From Nautilus pompilius (Eukaryota > Mollusca > Cephalopoda > Nautilida > Nautilidae): a stretch of 64,000 nt of DNA. The stretch's first letter is position 1. Each line of letters starts with the position of its first letter. Of this stretch, positions 25,741 to 35,200 are shown one piece after another. The position numbers were made by a program, and so were the translations under genes. Under the pieces are notes generated by a model. That model ran no database searches. It saw nothing but the letters and a program-made list of their open reading frames with translations, and was not told the DNA's origin. The stretch covers positions 1,688,501 through 1,752,500 of the forward strand of contig JACATO010002186.1 in the NCBI GenBank assembly GCA_018389105.1, in the 5' to 3' direction.

Positions 25741-26263
25741 TAGTGAATTTTTTCTTATTGTTTTTCCCGTGTATAGTAAATTGGTGCTCTGTTCTTGCAG
25801 AAGATTGTGCTGTTGATAAAGAAGAGGAAGAAAAGAAACGACTTGAAATTGTAGAAACCTTTCGAAGTGCTCCTTTTGAAGAAATTGTGGCGCAATCTGA
25901 AGCTAAGGTAAACGGATTGTTCTGCAAGCTTTCACTTTCCAGTATCACCGATAGATAGGGAAAGGTTCACATTTTAAATTAAATGCAGTTTTTTTTGTAA
26001 ATAAATATATGGGTTTTACTTTAATTTTTTTTTTTACTAATCATATATTGAAATGTGGCTGAAGAGCAGCAGCACTGTGTAGAGATATGCTCATGATTTT
26101 TACTCTGTTTCCACAGTCGAACCATTTCCACAGCAAGTTAACCGAAATCCTCGACCTGGTATCACGCCCCCCTGACAGTCCAGCTGCAGCCCGCAAGCAG
26201 AATTCTCCAGAAGGCTCCATTTCTGTGTTTGAGATGCCATTTCCACAGCTCTATGTCTACTAA
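3939..26263 (+). CDS. EFR3: EFR3, PI4-kinase complex membrane anchor (3' part, 17 exons)
   Basis: EFR3 proteins are peripheral plasma-membrane scaffolds. With TTC7 and FAM126 they hold phosphatidylinositol 4-kinase III-alpha at the inner leaflet to make PI4P (family knowledge). Seventeen exons (3939-4079, 5408-5533, 7180-7258, 7870-8005, 10570-10698, 10835-10928, 12741-12795, 13025-13197, 15512-15587, 16165-16326, 16865-16993, 18652-18728, 18951-19081, 19381-19475, 19905-19953, 25801-25907, 26117-26263) join in one continuous frame with GT/AG borders, 1906 nt in all. Conserved blocks appear in family order: GVVRKTV, MDKIVPSLL, CFKIIMYS, IMLLRSLL-like MMLLRSLL, LLDRHGN, APFEEI and a C-terminal LYVY. 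The roughly 160-190 N-terminal residues, which carry the palmitoylated cysteine motif in relatives, lie upstream of the window. Most of the visible part is helical-repeat (ARM/HEAT-like) scaffold; exons 12-15 encode a weakly conserved linker. No frame break is seen, so the gene looks intact. Identification is firm. Confidence 0.95.
5408..5533 (+). CDS. EFR3: EFR3 exon: AENTFRDLVCRASYG block
   Basis: The acceptor is a T-run ending TTTTTTTTCAG. The exon begins with an acidic, Ser-rich linker (SSEAESPKDD) that corresponds to the variable linker of relatives. It then reads VVAENTFRDLVCRASYG and ends after LRPLL at a GTGAGT donor. A mariner relic begins almost directly after the donor. Confidence 0.95.
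5540..6620 (+). mobile_element. Mariner-like relic (GVQW3-type), copy 1
   Basis: Intronic element in EFR3 orientation. Broken frames give GISTGSI (the helix-turn-helix region), SLGPKQLTNIH, GKIMLLLFWNFQG and, near 6325-6365, LHHVNARPHSTQ. These lie in the same order as a mariner transposase. The canonical HDNARPH has lost its catalytic Asp (HHVN). Stops and frameshifts are frequent, so it is dead. The same family recurs at 43420-44185 on the other strand and as a fragment at 8780. Element ends are approximate. Confidence 0.8.
7180..7258 (+). CDS. EFR3: EFR3 exon: HLDNHKLWVPNDF block
   Basis: A 79-nt exon after TTGTTCTAG. The first base completes an Ile codon, then HLDNHKLW and CFKIIMYSVQ follow, an almost family-consensus block. 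The donor is CAG/GTAAGC and the exon ends in phase 0. Confidence 0.95.
7870..8005 (+). CDS. EFR3: EFR3 exon: AKYCYLVLQMLMAHLDSH block
   Basis: Follows TTTTTTCAG. It encodes the helical segment with MLMAHLDSH and the ending LLSAGSSIG, which parallels the GSIGPTVLEVF junction of vertebrate EFR3. It leaves one base (G) of a Gly codon, completed at 10570. The donor is GTGAGT. Confidence 0.95.
8727..8757. repeat. (AT)n microsatellite
   Basis: 31 bp of uninterrupted AT dinucleotides in an EFR3 intron. Confidence 0.95.
8780..8840 (+). mobile_element. Mariner fragment, same family as copy 1
   Basis: About 60 bp containing GGCATAAGTACAGGTAGTAT, shared exactly with 5911-5930 and nearly with the reverse strand of the 43.8-kb copy. 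It corresponds to the helix-turn-helix stretch DELVSEFGISTGSI. It sits just after an (AT)n run. Confidence 0.7.
10570..10698 (+). CDS. EFR3: EFR3 exon: PSVLEVFDTLLRHLRVSV block
   Basis: Follows TCTTTTTAG. It opens with the two bases that finish the Gly codon, then PSVLEVFDTLLRHLRVSV, very close to the family motif. The middle (NYQDPEKFAMER) replaces the longer variable loop of vertebrate proteins, and the exon ends ALINTIG. The donor is GTGAGA. Confidence 0.95.
10835..10928 (+). CDS. EFR3: EFR3 exon: MPDYQKVDIMMFVLGKMP block
   Basis: Separated from the previous exon by only 136 bp. It reads NMPDYQKVDIMMFVLGKMP, matching the LPDYQRSEIMMFIMGKVP block of relatives. The donor is GTAAGTA and two bases of a Glu codon carry over to 12741. 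Confidence 0.95.
11356..12672 (-). mobile_element. Tc1-like element with both terminal repeats, decayed
   Basis: The left end CACTACTGCTCAGAAGTTT and the reverse complement of the right end CATTATTGCGCAGAAGTTT form a clear terminal inverted repeat. The 1317-bp length is the usual Tc1 size. The right flank is TA; the left is TG, a likely decayed TA target site. On the - strand, broken frames give KAKKGLLKLN, then FQQDSDMKTS (family FQQDNDPKHTS) and a degraded SPDLNPIE-like stretch. There are many stops, so it is inactive. It lies in the intron before the 55-nt exon. Confidence 0.8.
12741..12795 (+). CDS. EFR3: EFR3 55-nt exon: LQMMLLRSLLK
   Basis: A short exon after TTTTTTTCAG coding GPPVDTQLQMMLLRSLLK. 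The LLRSLL core is near-invariant in the family. The acceptor lies only about 70 bp beyond the right end of the intronic Tc1 element, so the insertion came close to the splice site without removing it. The donor is GTATGC. Confidence 0.93.
13025..13197 (+). CDS. EFR3: EFR3 exon: KYKTVNYSNAFPPEFLNPLL block
   Basis: Follows TTTTCTAG. It encodes VAAKYKTVNYSNAFPPEFLNPLL and then EILHTLLDRHGNVDKL, equivalent to the HNLMDRHDNRAKL block of vertebrates. Two bases of an Arg codon carry to 15512. The donor is GTAACA. Confidence 0.95.
13198..15511 (+). other. EFR3 intron, 2.3 kb
   Basis: Holds the Tc1-like relic at about 13700-14520. The flanks are AT-rich, CpG-poor and otherwise featureless. A short stretch at 15314-15345 looks like the outer end of a mariner-type element but is too short to assign. 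Confidence 0.65.
13700..14520 (-). mobile_element. Tc1-like transposase relic
   Basis: The - strand frame at 14370-14074 reads VQWQMILSNESQFSLDFSNG and later RLCVTWW, matching the Tc1 block W..V.FSDESRF.L...DGR.RVWR. Further down, in another frame, TTTMDWSPMSTDHSPI parallels VMDWPPMSPDLSPIEH. The second Asp block and the rest are interrupted by stops. Ends are not defined and no terminal repeats were located. Confidence 0.75.
15512..15587 (+). CDS. EFR3: EFR3 exon: IPADIAELELTMEKTARQD
   Basis: A 76-nt exon. The split Arg codon (AG/A) is completed by its first base, then IPADIAELEL and RQDVMFMRK follow, matching the IIPDVADLKIKREKICRQD block. The donor is AAG/GTAGGT. Confidence 0.94.
16165..16326 (+). 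CDS. EFR3: EFR3 exon: FFYSHLYENMEMELN block
   Basis: An exact 54-codon exon, phase 0 at both ends. It reads TGAFFYSHLYENM, then LEALYCTMALICVELGSSE and FVDLCRLVLDIQ, the family's helical block around LLYTSLALITIELA. The acceptor is TTCTGTTTTAG and the donor GTAAGA. Confidence 0.95.
16865..16993 (+). CDS. EFR3: EFR3 exon: LPITHKCAVHSLLAAYMNL block
   Basis: A 43-codon phase-0 exon encoding NNQLPITHKCAVHSLLAAYM and QLMALPDLCQYVKQ. It matches NLPMFHRCGIMALVAAYLNF in vertebrate EFR3. The donor is CAG/GTAAGA. The following intron carries the MER2-like MITE. Confidence 0.95.
17845..18259. mobile_element. MER2/Tigger-like (pogo) MITE, 415 bp
   Basis: The ends CAGGTTGAGAATCCCTTATC and, reading in from the right, CAGGTCAAGAATCCCTTATC form a terminal inverted repeat, with TA directly outside each end (17843-17844 and 18260-18261). 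It has no transposase. The ends and interior (GTGTTTCGAATTTTGGAATA, TTTTGTGCATGAAAC) resemble, as I remember it, the mammalian MER2 Tigger-type repeat. It lies in the intron between the exons at 16865 and 18652. Confidence 0.82.
18652..18728 (+). CDS. EFR3: EFR3 exon: VIETRKQEATYLLPD
   Basis: Follows the less usual acceptor TTTTTGAAG. It encodes VIETRKQEATYLLPDFGF, the equivalent of VIEIRTMEAPYFLPEHIF. Two bases carry over to 18951. The donor is CAG/GTAAGT. Confidence 0.93.
18951..19081 (+). CDS. EFR3: EFR3 exon: linker, LFSQVVISEHLRNSGHD
   Basis: Encodes a weakly conserved segment (SENLKEAWLFSQVVISEHL, then TPITLKPFGCG) where vertebrates have the NKIAESLGGSGY region. The call rests on unbroken phase on both sides, a CAATAG acceptor and a GTAAGT donor more than on sequence similarity. 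Confidence 0.88.
19381..19475 (+). CDS. EFR3: EFR3 exon: Ser/Glu-rich linker
   Basis: Follows TCTCTGTTGCAG. It reads GENSSEIARSTSDIHSVNLE, polar and probably disordered, in the position of the DTVSIQVDIL segment of relatives. Phase is continuous with both neighbours. The donor is AAG/GTAACT. Confidence 0.88.
19905..19953 (+). CDS. EFR3: EFR3 49-nt microexon: NFESMKKVL
   Basis: A very short exon after TTTATTACAG. It encodes RRMDNDVNFESMKKVL, matching the ITFEALKKAI block. One base carries over a 5.8-kb intron to 25801. The donor is GTAAGT. Confidence 0.9.
20815..23150 (+). mobile_element. RTE-type LINE relic
   Basis: Frames broken by stops run in the order of an RTE ORF. First an endonuclease: YNMRTYLLDHREELNHV, WYIIGLAEVRRKETKVGSGH, GVGFLINK-like EVRFLIHKKI. 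Then a degraded KWTWRSPNG-like block, and the reverse-transcriptase block GIRQRDPIFPKLFT near 22402-22443. Last comes the C-terminal segment with TRQIFEWTPRKHSKKRERD near 22977-23033. The FADD active-site box is not recognisable. It is an ancient dead copy in EFR3 orientation. Confidence 0.8.
25707..25737 (+). repeat. (CT)n microsatellite upstream of an EFR3 acceptor
   Basis: 31 bp of CT dinucleotides ending 63 bp before the exon at 25801. It could act as a polypyrimidine or PTB-type splicing element, but this is inference from position only. Confidence 0.9.
25801..25907 (+). CDS. EFR3: EFR3 exon: acidic coil and APFEEI motif
   Basis: Follows GTTCTTGCAG. An acidic run (DKEEEEKKR) leads into LEIVETFRSAPFEEIVAQSE, nearly identical to the vertebrate IEKFQKAPFEEIAAQCE block. 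The donor is AAG/GTAAAC. A pure CT repeat lies 63 bp upstream of the acceptor. Confidence 0.95.
26117..26263 (+). CDS. EFR3: EFR3 last coding exon and stop
   Basis: Follows TTTCCACAG. It encodes HSKLTEILDLVSRPPDSPAA and ends EMPFPQLYVY then TAA at 26261-26263. The extreme C-terminus (vertebrate FPDLCVY) is the strongest single signature that this is EFR3 and that the reading frame is intact to the end. Confidence 0.96.
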   Translation, partial: SNHFHSKLTEILDLVSRPPDSPAAARKQNSPEGSISVFEMPFPQLYVY

Positions 26264-29200
26264 TCGATTTCCTGGCTGCAGCTGACAGTTTAGCTGTGAC
26301 ACTCAAAATACAAAGTACACTAAATATCCTTTTGAATAGACTGGCAGGCAGACATGGGCTGGAATTTCTGGGGATTTTTGTTGTTTTTTTTTAATCTGTA
26401 GCTTATCTCTGAGTAGAATTTTATGTAAAGTTTTTGCGTAACTTTGTCTAAGACTGGTGGGAGCATCAGAAATAAATTCAGAAGGTAAATATGCTATATA
26501 TTGTTATTTATGCAAAGAAGTCTATTGAAAAACAAATTTTTCTTTTATTAATGACCTTGACTTTTCTTTCCATGTAGCTGTCATAATAGTGTATCTTTAA
26601 TTACAGACTAGTCTGTGCTGTTGGGAGGTTTTTCAATACTATACAGCCCTGTCAAAATAAAATGAAGTATGCATTTCACATGGAGATTATATTTACGGAC
26701 TGGAGCAGAATTTTTTTTTGTTCAAACTGTGATGAATTGTCAGTGCTTTGATTGTGTGAATAAATAAGTTTGAGGTTTACTAAGAAAATTTTAAATAAAA
26801 TTGTTTTAGCAAATGCTGTTTGCAGCATTACAGTTGACTGGGGCCATGTAGACTTGTATAAAGTTGCTTATTAGCTACCTTTTCTAGATTATATCTCTGT
26901 AGTGAAGCCGTTAGTAATGGGGACAAAAACAGGCTCAGCTTTATGATTAAGGTTAGTTCATTAAATAAAACAATTTTAAAAAGAGCAAAGAAAAGTCAGT
27001 TAAGATGATAAGTATTTAAATTTGTGCCAAAGTACAGGACCTCACTGATCAGATAACTTTTGATAAATCACTGTTGGCATAGTATGTCCACTACCACCTC
27101 TATTATTACAGGATGTACTTCGTTGAATTGTCTCATTTTATTTCTCTCTCATTTTCTATATAGTACATGTTCAGTCTAGACTGATCTTGGCTACAGAACT
27201 CCTGTAAGTTGAGAGAGAGTATCATGGCAGCAAATTGCAAATTCCCATAATCAGTCAGTACGATCAGTTTTGTTTTTTTTTTTTTTTTTTTTTTTGTAAA
27301 ATATAATTTTTGTAATTTTATTTATGTAGTCTCTGAGCCAAATACAGCTGAACTCTCTTTTTTTCTTCCAGTCCACTTATTGTTTATTCTTTGACAGCCA
27401 TTATTAAAACTAGCATCTTAGTGTGTTCCTCCTGGCTGTGAAGGACGTCATCCATTTGAATGTACTCTAAGTTTAACTAAGCTGTACTCCCCATTATACT
27501 GCTACACTTATTTTTAAAGTTTGTCTGGTAATTTATTATTATTATTATATTTATTATTAATATGGTGATGATTATAGTTATGAGGTATCTATATTTTTGG
27601 TTAACCAAATTTGCACTTGAGAATTTCCAAAAGTTGCCAAGTGTGAACCTCATTGCATTCACCAAACTAATTCCAGTTTCCCATTTATTTGTGTTTTATA
27701 GATTGTTATTGCAACTTGATTGCTCGGTGGTCAAACTAATTGTATTGTAGCCATCTAAATACCATTATCATGTCTGCCTATTTTGTTCAAAGAGTGTTTG
27801 ACCTGTTGCTATTTGTCGTGGTATCAGCTCTGTTGTGCCTTGATCATACATTTCATCACCTGCCTGTCAAGCAGTGAACCCCAGCACACCATCTTTTAGT
27901 GGTTGCTGAATACAAAGGTGAAGAAGTGATTAAAAATTTGACTGGAGCTTAATCTGCATCTTGATATTTGGGTGGCTTCAGTCTGCTTGTGGCCACATGA
28001 GTGGCAAATGACAATTTGTCTTGTATCATGGATGCACCACTTGGAAAAAAAGATCTTGAGATGCATCAATGAAGGCCAAGCATGCACTTGTAGCAGATGG
28101 ATAATGTAAGTGGAGTGCTGTACTAATGTTAGTCTGTAAATGTTTTGTATGCATATAAACACAACTTTAGTTGAAAAAGAATTTGTTTTTGGTACACAAA
28201 CTAATTTAATTTAGTAAACTTCAGTTAATCCAGTTGGCTTTGAGACAAATTGTTTTGGTGAACATTGCAATTAATTTGATAGGATAAAATGTAGAAGTAT
28301 TATTATGATTTATTATTTATTTATTTACTTATGAAGTTTTTTTCCTACCTATGATTAAGAATACCAATCTTTTAAAAATTTCAATAGAACTTGGATTTTT
28401 TTAAAAAAAAATTATAGGAGCTCATGTCAGATGTTACTGTATGGTTTCAGATTTCTCAGGGCTAGGAGATTGTTTTTCATAGTCCATACCAATAGAAGAT
28501 CAGAGGTACTACCAAAGCCATCTCTTTAAATAGTTAATGTTTTTTCCATTAAAAGTAACTTGCATGTTGCAAGTATATACAGTAATGGCAATTTGTTTGT
28601 TTCTTTTATTATCAAAACTATGAAATCACCTGATCAGGCCTCAAGAAGTAATTTTTATGTGAAACACAAAGTAAGCCTGGAGTAGGGAGTAAAATATTTC
28701 ATGTCATCAGTTCAAACTACCATCATCTAAGATAAAGAGAGCATGAGGAAATTGGCAACAATTTAAATAGGAAAAAAATTGCATTAATTTATTAAAAGAA
28801 TAATTGTATTTCTTGGAGAATTTTTTTTTTTTTAGGTTTTGCTAATTTATTTATTAAATTATTTATTCATTTGTACTCTTTTAAGGGATCTAAGTTGTAA
28901 ACTTACAGAAACGGTTTTTAAATAAAGCCTCTTTATTCGAATAATCTTGAGAATAACCACTGTGCATATTTAAGGAGGTGGAGTTTGACAAGATTGTACA
29001 GCTAGGAGTGGAAGACGGTTACCTGTGCATGTACGTACGCCCGTTATACTCCATTGTACATATTCTTCAGTAATATTGTTGTATATTTTTTTACAATATC
29101 TTTCTCTTTTTCCAGATATTAAGGAACTAAAGAGTTCTTATATATTTAGTTCAGTTGTACGGCATGACAAAGAATTGTCACGCGTTTAGAGCATGCTTTA

Positions 29201-32200
29201 TTAGAATCTTGAACCATTTAGCTGTTGTTTGAGACATTGGTGTCATTTTTTAAAAACTAGCGTCGCCTTTCTTACTGCCATTTTACTGTTTATCAAAAGT
29301 TGTTAATACTGATTAAAATGAAATCAAACTTGATGAATTGTTACTTTTTGTTCATCAGTGAATTTGTTTGCTTCTTTTTGTTTTTACATTTTTTTCTTTT
29401 TCTACTGTTAATCAGATATTTCCTCTTCCATTGAAGAGTTTTAACTCTTCTGGCTTTACCTTATTGTCTTTAATTCAGTATTGTCACATGTATAGTTAAA
29501 TTCCTTTTAAATGCCTGTGTATTTACGGTCTTCTGTTGATGTTAATGTAAAGAAACAAATCTTAACTTTTTTCTTTCTCTCCTTTTATATTTTTCTATTA
29601 ACTGTTGTAAAATAATAGAAACACACCCGTGTAGTTTTACATGCTTTTAATAAACATTTGGATGTAAAATCTCTACATGCACTTTTCCTATAAACTCAAA
29701 AAAAAAAAAAATGAAATCATTACTACCCTGTGCATATTTTTTTTGTTAGCTGAAAGGATATATATATACCAGGCATTTTATGCATGACTATATCTGTTGA
29801 CAATGCTGTACAGCAGATGTTTTTAATAGGAAAACAGTGGTTCACAAATAATACATGGATCAGATGTCTTATACAGGAAGATGATCATTCACATGTAAAC
29901 TATACAAGTCATACAGCAGATTGTTTATGCAAAAATAACTATTTGTTCATGAATAACAGATGCATCTTAAATTATTGGTGCATGAATGCCATTATGCACA
30001 GCAGCTGTTTGATACAAGGAGACTTAGTGCAGCGTATACAGTAAATCATTCATATGCTGTCTTCAAACTAATGACTGTGCAAATAGGTAATTATTACTAA
30101 TTTTTTAATATAACAAGCAATAATTTGGCTCAGAAAAATAAACAAACAAACTCTTCAGACAGAGTTTTTCAGTACAGTGTAAGCAAGCATTCATAGCTAG
30201 CCAGTTGTTGTTTTACTAGTTTTTTGGTTGTTTGGAAAAAACAAAGCATCTTGAGTCATCATTAAATTGTAGCATTTCTTATTATTATTAGTACGTTTTC
30301 TCCGGGATGATAGTTCTTCAGATTGTTGCTTGAATTTAGTTTGTTACTTGCTGCATTTAACATCCTATATATATCATCAGTCTACTTACAGCTTAATGAA
30401 AAAGTTACAACTGGACACTGAATTTCTTGTTTGGTGTATTGAACTAAGCTCCACATGCGCACAACTATTGTTTCAGTAATAAGTGTACAATACTCAATTT
30501 ATATTTTGATTTAATGTTAATCATAAACTTACAGGAAATGAATGTTGACTAATTTGTTAAGTTTCATTGTTGGTGAAAGTGGAGTAATTAAAAGTTTAGA
30601 AACATTAAGGAGTTTTTTGTTTCTATTGGACCTGAACAAAAGGGCAGTGTGTGTGTATTACTAACTGTTACAAACCTGCACTGATGGTGCTGTATTCATC
30701 AATATGTAATCGATGTTTTTGGTTTTGTAAATCTAATTCCAACTGAATTTGAGCCAATTTCATTTCTCTCTTTCCTGGTGGTTTTATTGTCTTCTTTCAA
30801 AATTACTTTTTCTGATCTCAACTAATAATCAGTTTTGTTGCAGGAGACTGTTTTATTTATTTCTCCATTAGTGTCATGGTTGCTTTCTGTTGTTTGATTT
30901 TTAATGAAAGTAAATTATGGTTGAGATCACCGACTTCTTTCTAATGATGTTGTGAAATTTTGTCACCACATTTTGCTGTAGCTTTCATTCCTGGTGCAAG
31001 CAAGTACTTCTTAAAGCCCTGGTGGCTCTTTGATATGTAAATCTGCCAGCAGCTGCTGTGCACTCCAGATGGGTGTGGTGTCTGTCAGCAATGAAATGAA
31101 ATGGTTAATTCTGAGGAATGTTAACAGTAAAGGCTGTCTTCCTATGATAGAAGCTACTCAACCACACACTCTTGGCTTGGCCCTCAACCTGAAAATCGGG
31201 TTCAGATGTTTCAGGTTTTGAAGTTGGGACCTAAAAGAGAAGCAATAAACTTTCAGAATATGTAACTATCCAAGGAATATTTTGGGGTTTTTACAAATAC
31301 ATTTTTATGGTCTTAGAAATATACGGAAGACTATTGGGGGGGGGGGAAGAAAATTTGTTTCTGTCATTATTTTGTTTGTTGTAGGTAGAATGGTTTCTTT
31401 TTGAGAAGAGCTCCCTGTCTATTCTTGTGTTGTAGTGGTTTTTTGGTAGTGTAATGGAGACCAGATGCACTTGGTAATAGCTCCATCCCCTAGTCTTTAT
31501 AGATGAGAAGTACTGTACATACTATATCACTTCTCAACTGGTTGGATTTCTAAGAGATTGAGCTTAGGTGGTTATGTAAAAATTACTTTGTAGTTTGAAC
31601 AACAAAGTTGGCTTCTCACGTGGTCTGGCGCTCAGCTCAGCTTATTGTATTACTTGACTTTACATTCTCACAGGATTACGTGAGAGAAAACTACATCTCT
31701 GCATGTCAGAGAAACTGAATGGTTTACTTCGAGTGAAATATGGTTTATTTTCACTAGGTAACACTGTGCAGCAGAAAGTCTGCTTACTCAGATAGGTTTT
31801 AAATTTGAATTTATGCCATGAGGCATAGGCCAGCTCTTGTGTACAGAATTATTTGCTCATTTTAACAGTTTCACCCCAGACAAACAACAACTTATTAAAG
31901 AGAAATGATTGATAGAGAAAATTGTATTCGGCAAAATGCTGTTCTTTCTTGGGTGAAGTTGGAGTGTGTACTGGTTGAACCCACTTAGTCACTGCTCCAG
32001 TGTTGCTTCATTTCTTACATGTAAAGACGACGGGCTGTCTGTCGAACAAGGGTTCATCTGTTTTCTGGCCAGCAAATTAAGAGAGGTCGTCAACACCTGT
32101 TGGAGATCCTAGGCACAGAAGTCACTGATGAAAGTCAGTTAAATGTCATGGGGAATTGATTTTATTTGATGTATTTGTAATTTTTTTTGTTTTTTTTAAA

Positions 32201-35200
32201 ACTTTACTTACAATATGGTAAAACGATCTAGTTCCTGTGTGGGTGCTTTGTTGTCAGTGTGCCCAAATCATGGGTTAATACATGCAAGAAATTTACACCT
32301 AAAATGTTAAACCATAAGAGAGAAAGCTACAGCTATAACTGTAAAGATCATGCTTATTAAGTATTGCCTTTTTATGACCATAACTAGTTTTCACCTTGCT
32401 AAGTAAGGAATGCTCATTAAAAAATCTGAAGTAAAAACATTTGCTTACATAATTCTTGCAGACATCTATGCTGCTAGCTGTTGTTCATCTGGGTCACATG
32501 TAAATTTCAGTTTTTTTAATGATGATATGCCTTACATCATTGGGTGGAGGTGTCATCCTAACTGTCAAGTCTTTTTATATCTGATCCATCTTCGTCTCAT
32601 ACATATTTCCAGCATCTTTGCTAATTGTGGTTTTTAACATCTGCTCACATGATTCAGAGTTTTCCCCTAAAGTTAGTTTTCATGAAAGTTATCTCTCCAA
32701 TGAAAATCTTGTACATTACTTGCCTGCTGTTGTCGTTATGTTCTTCCCTCATACTATGGAGAAAAGAAATCACATTGAAAGAAATGTCTTTTTTTCTAAT
32801 TATTTGGCTTGTAAGAGTTATGCATTAGTTATATAATCTTTATCTAGGAATAGAACACTGTAGGCTATGGAAATAATTGAGGTTTTTGACTTGTATAAAG
32901 CTAGATGCAAAGTTATCAAAAGCTCAATTTCTGTAACTTTGGTGTTTAATTTCAGTGCAAGGATTGCACTAGTATTATGCAACATTGAGAAGGTCTCAAG
33001 AACTCATGTATAACTTAAGAAAATGTCTTTGTTTGCTGTTGCATAGTTTGTCTTGTCAAGAAGAATATAATGTTTTAGTTTACATGCAAATAATTAGTGA
33101 TGCAGGTTAATTTTTTTTAATTGAGACATTTTAAAGTAAGTTTTTTTTTGGCTTTTCAAAAGTTGTGTTGGAGAAAACACTTTTGTAAATAGATCCATCT
33201 GTTTGTTAACATGTGAACAACTTTTGCAGATTCTATATAAAGTACCTGGAATCCACAATATTACAGTTGTTTACTTTAGGTGAAATGTACCTTTGGTTGT
33301 ATTTTACATCTGGCCTTTGACAAAGATGAAGCCAAAACAAAGGAAGATTTTTATAACATTCTATTTTTGCTTCAGTAAAATTGAAATCTTGTTATTTTTT
33401 TTGTTTGTTTGTTTTTTTACACAAGTTCCTGTTTTAATGTTGACAGTGCAGTCTTATGACTTGGACTTGGTGGGAGTTAACTGATGTTAATCAAATGTTG
33501 GGGTGGAAAACACTAGCTTTAACAATGATAAGATCAATTAGAAAAAATAAAAATAGCCAAGGCAAAAATGTTTGTAATAGTACATGTATTTATATGAATG
33601 GTTCAGCATGTTTGAGACCTATTTCTGATATAACAAGGAACAATGCTTCAGAATGCACAGGTAGATGATCATTGTGGTGCTCGTTGATTTTTCTATTTGT
33701 TCAGGTTGAAGGATTGTATGCCACACACTGACGGTTTCTATGTAGCATTTATAAAACCCTCTGTTATTCAACCTGACACTGATTTTGTATGATTGTCTAT
33801 TTTTCTGTGTATGTGTATGAACAGTTTTTTCTCATTCTATAATTGCTGTGAAAAACTTGTGATGCTAAAGAAAATTTGGTTCATAGGATAGGTTCATAGA
33901 ACCAAATCAAGGAAACTCTACTCAAATAGTCGTAATGGCCCTATGATGCTTTTATGCATAACATGTGTGTGTGTTTTTCAGAGAAGATGTAGGAACTGAA
34001 GTTAAGGTATCAGCTTGGGGCAAAGCTCCACATGGTGCTATAGCTGTATTGGCTTCCAATCTGAAGTGGAGGGCCATTCAGATGATAGCTCTTCCAGTTA
34101 GGTTGGTTGCTGAATTGACAATGTCAGTTAGATGAATCTCTAACCACTAGGGTTAAGTTAGCAAGCCTGGTTGTTTTGCAATAAACTTGATTATACACAA
34201 AGCTAATTACTGAAGAATGCATTGCCTGAGTTGTTTATTTAAAGGAAGCTGCAAGCATCCTCTGAATAATCTCTCTCTGTAATGAGTGCCAAGCATCTGT
34301 TTATATGACTGCTAACAAACTGACTTTCTGTTTAGTCTTGTCTGCCCGGCTTTGTCTTCATGTAGGTCATGTATTTTACCCATACCTTCACACCATTTTC
34401 TTACCTTGCTGACCATGAAGCATCTAGAGTAGCAGTACTCACCTCATGCGAATTTCTAGGATTTCTTTCTTTAGTCAGAAATAAAAAAAAAAGATAAATG
34501 AAATCCCTTTTATTTTACTTTTTCCAAGTGAGCTTTGAATAGGGATACAATTTAAAAAAAAAAATAATAAAATTCTAGAATGATTTCCCTAATCAGATCA
34601 TGCACTATAGATTTGATTTAAATGTGATCTCCAGTTTCCATAGGTTATGATCTGGTTCATAGTGATGAAATCCAAAGCAGTTTGAAAAAATAACAAAAGT
34701 AAATACGTTTGATGTGAATGTTTCAAAAAAACAAACTATCTTTCATTCAGAAATCTTAAGATATGCATATAGTATGTAGGCATTTAAATTTCATGGTCTG
34801 ACATTTATAGAGGTATGCTTTGGTGGATGGTCAGCATGTCCAAATTGAAAGTAAGAAATTTGGGGTTTAGGTGACTGGATATGGGGACAATGTGAGCGTT
34901 TTGTGTTCTCTACCTTGGTTAAAGATTATGGTTAAATAAAACTTTACACTGTCTACAATTGTTCACTAGATAAATATTAACCATTAATGTGAAGCATGAA
35001 TTTTATTTTGTTTTTTGCTTTGTTGAGGTTCCTCAAACTATCTGAGGAGAAACCAGTGTGTGCGTGTGAAGAAAATGTCTTAAAGTATTATTTCTGCCTC
35101 TAGGATGGCGTAGCACTCTCGGTATTCACCTGGAGTTAAGACAGTGCAGAGAGAGAACACGGAATATCATTAAAGCAAAAGTTCTGATAAAGGTTAGCAT

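Larger units (their letters stand above)
19954..25800 (+). other. EFR3 intron, 5.8 kb
   Basis: The largest intron seen. It carries the RTE LINE relic (about 20815-23150) and ends near a CT repeat. The part from 23150 to 25700 is AT-rich and CpG-poor. Stretches at 24780-25480 have a transposon-like look (denser GC, long broken frames) but I could not tie them to any family. Confidence 0.65.
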
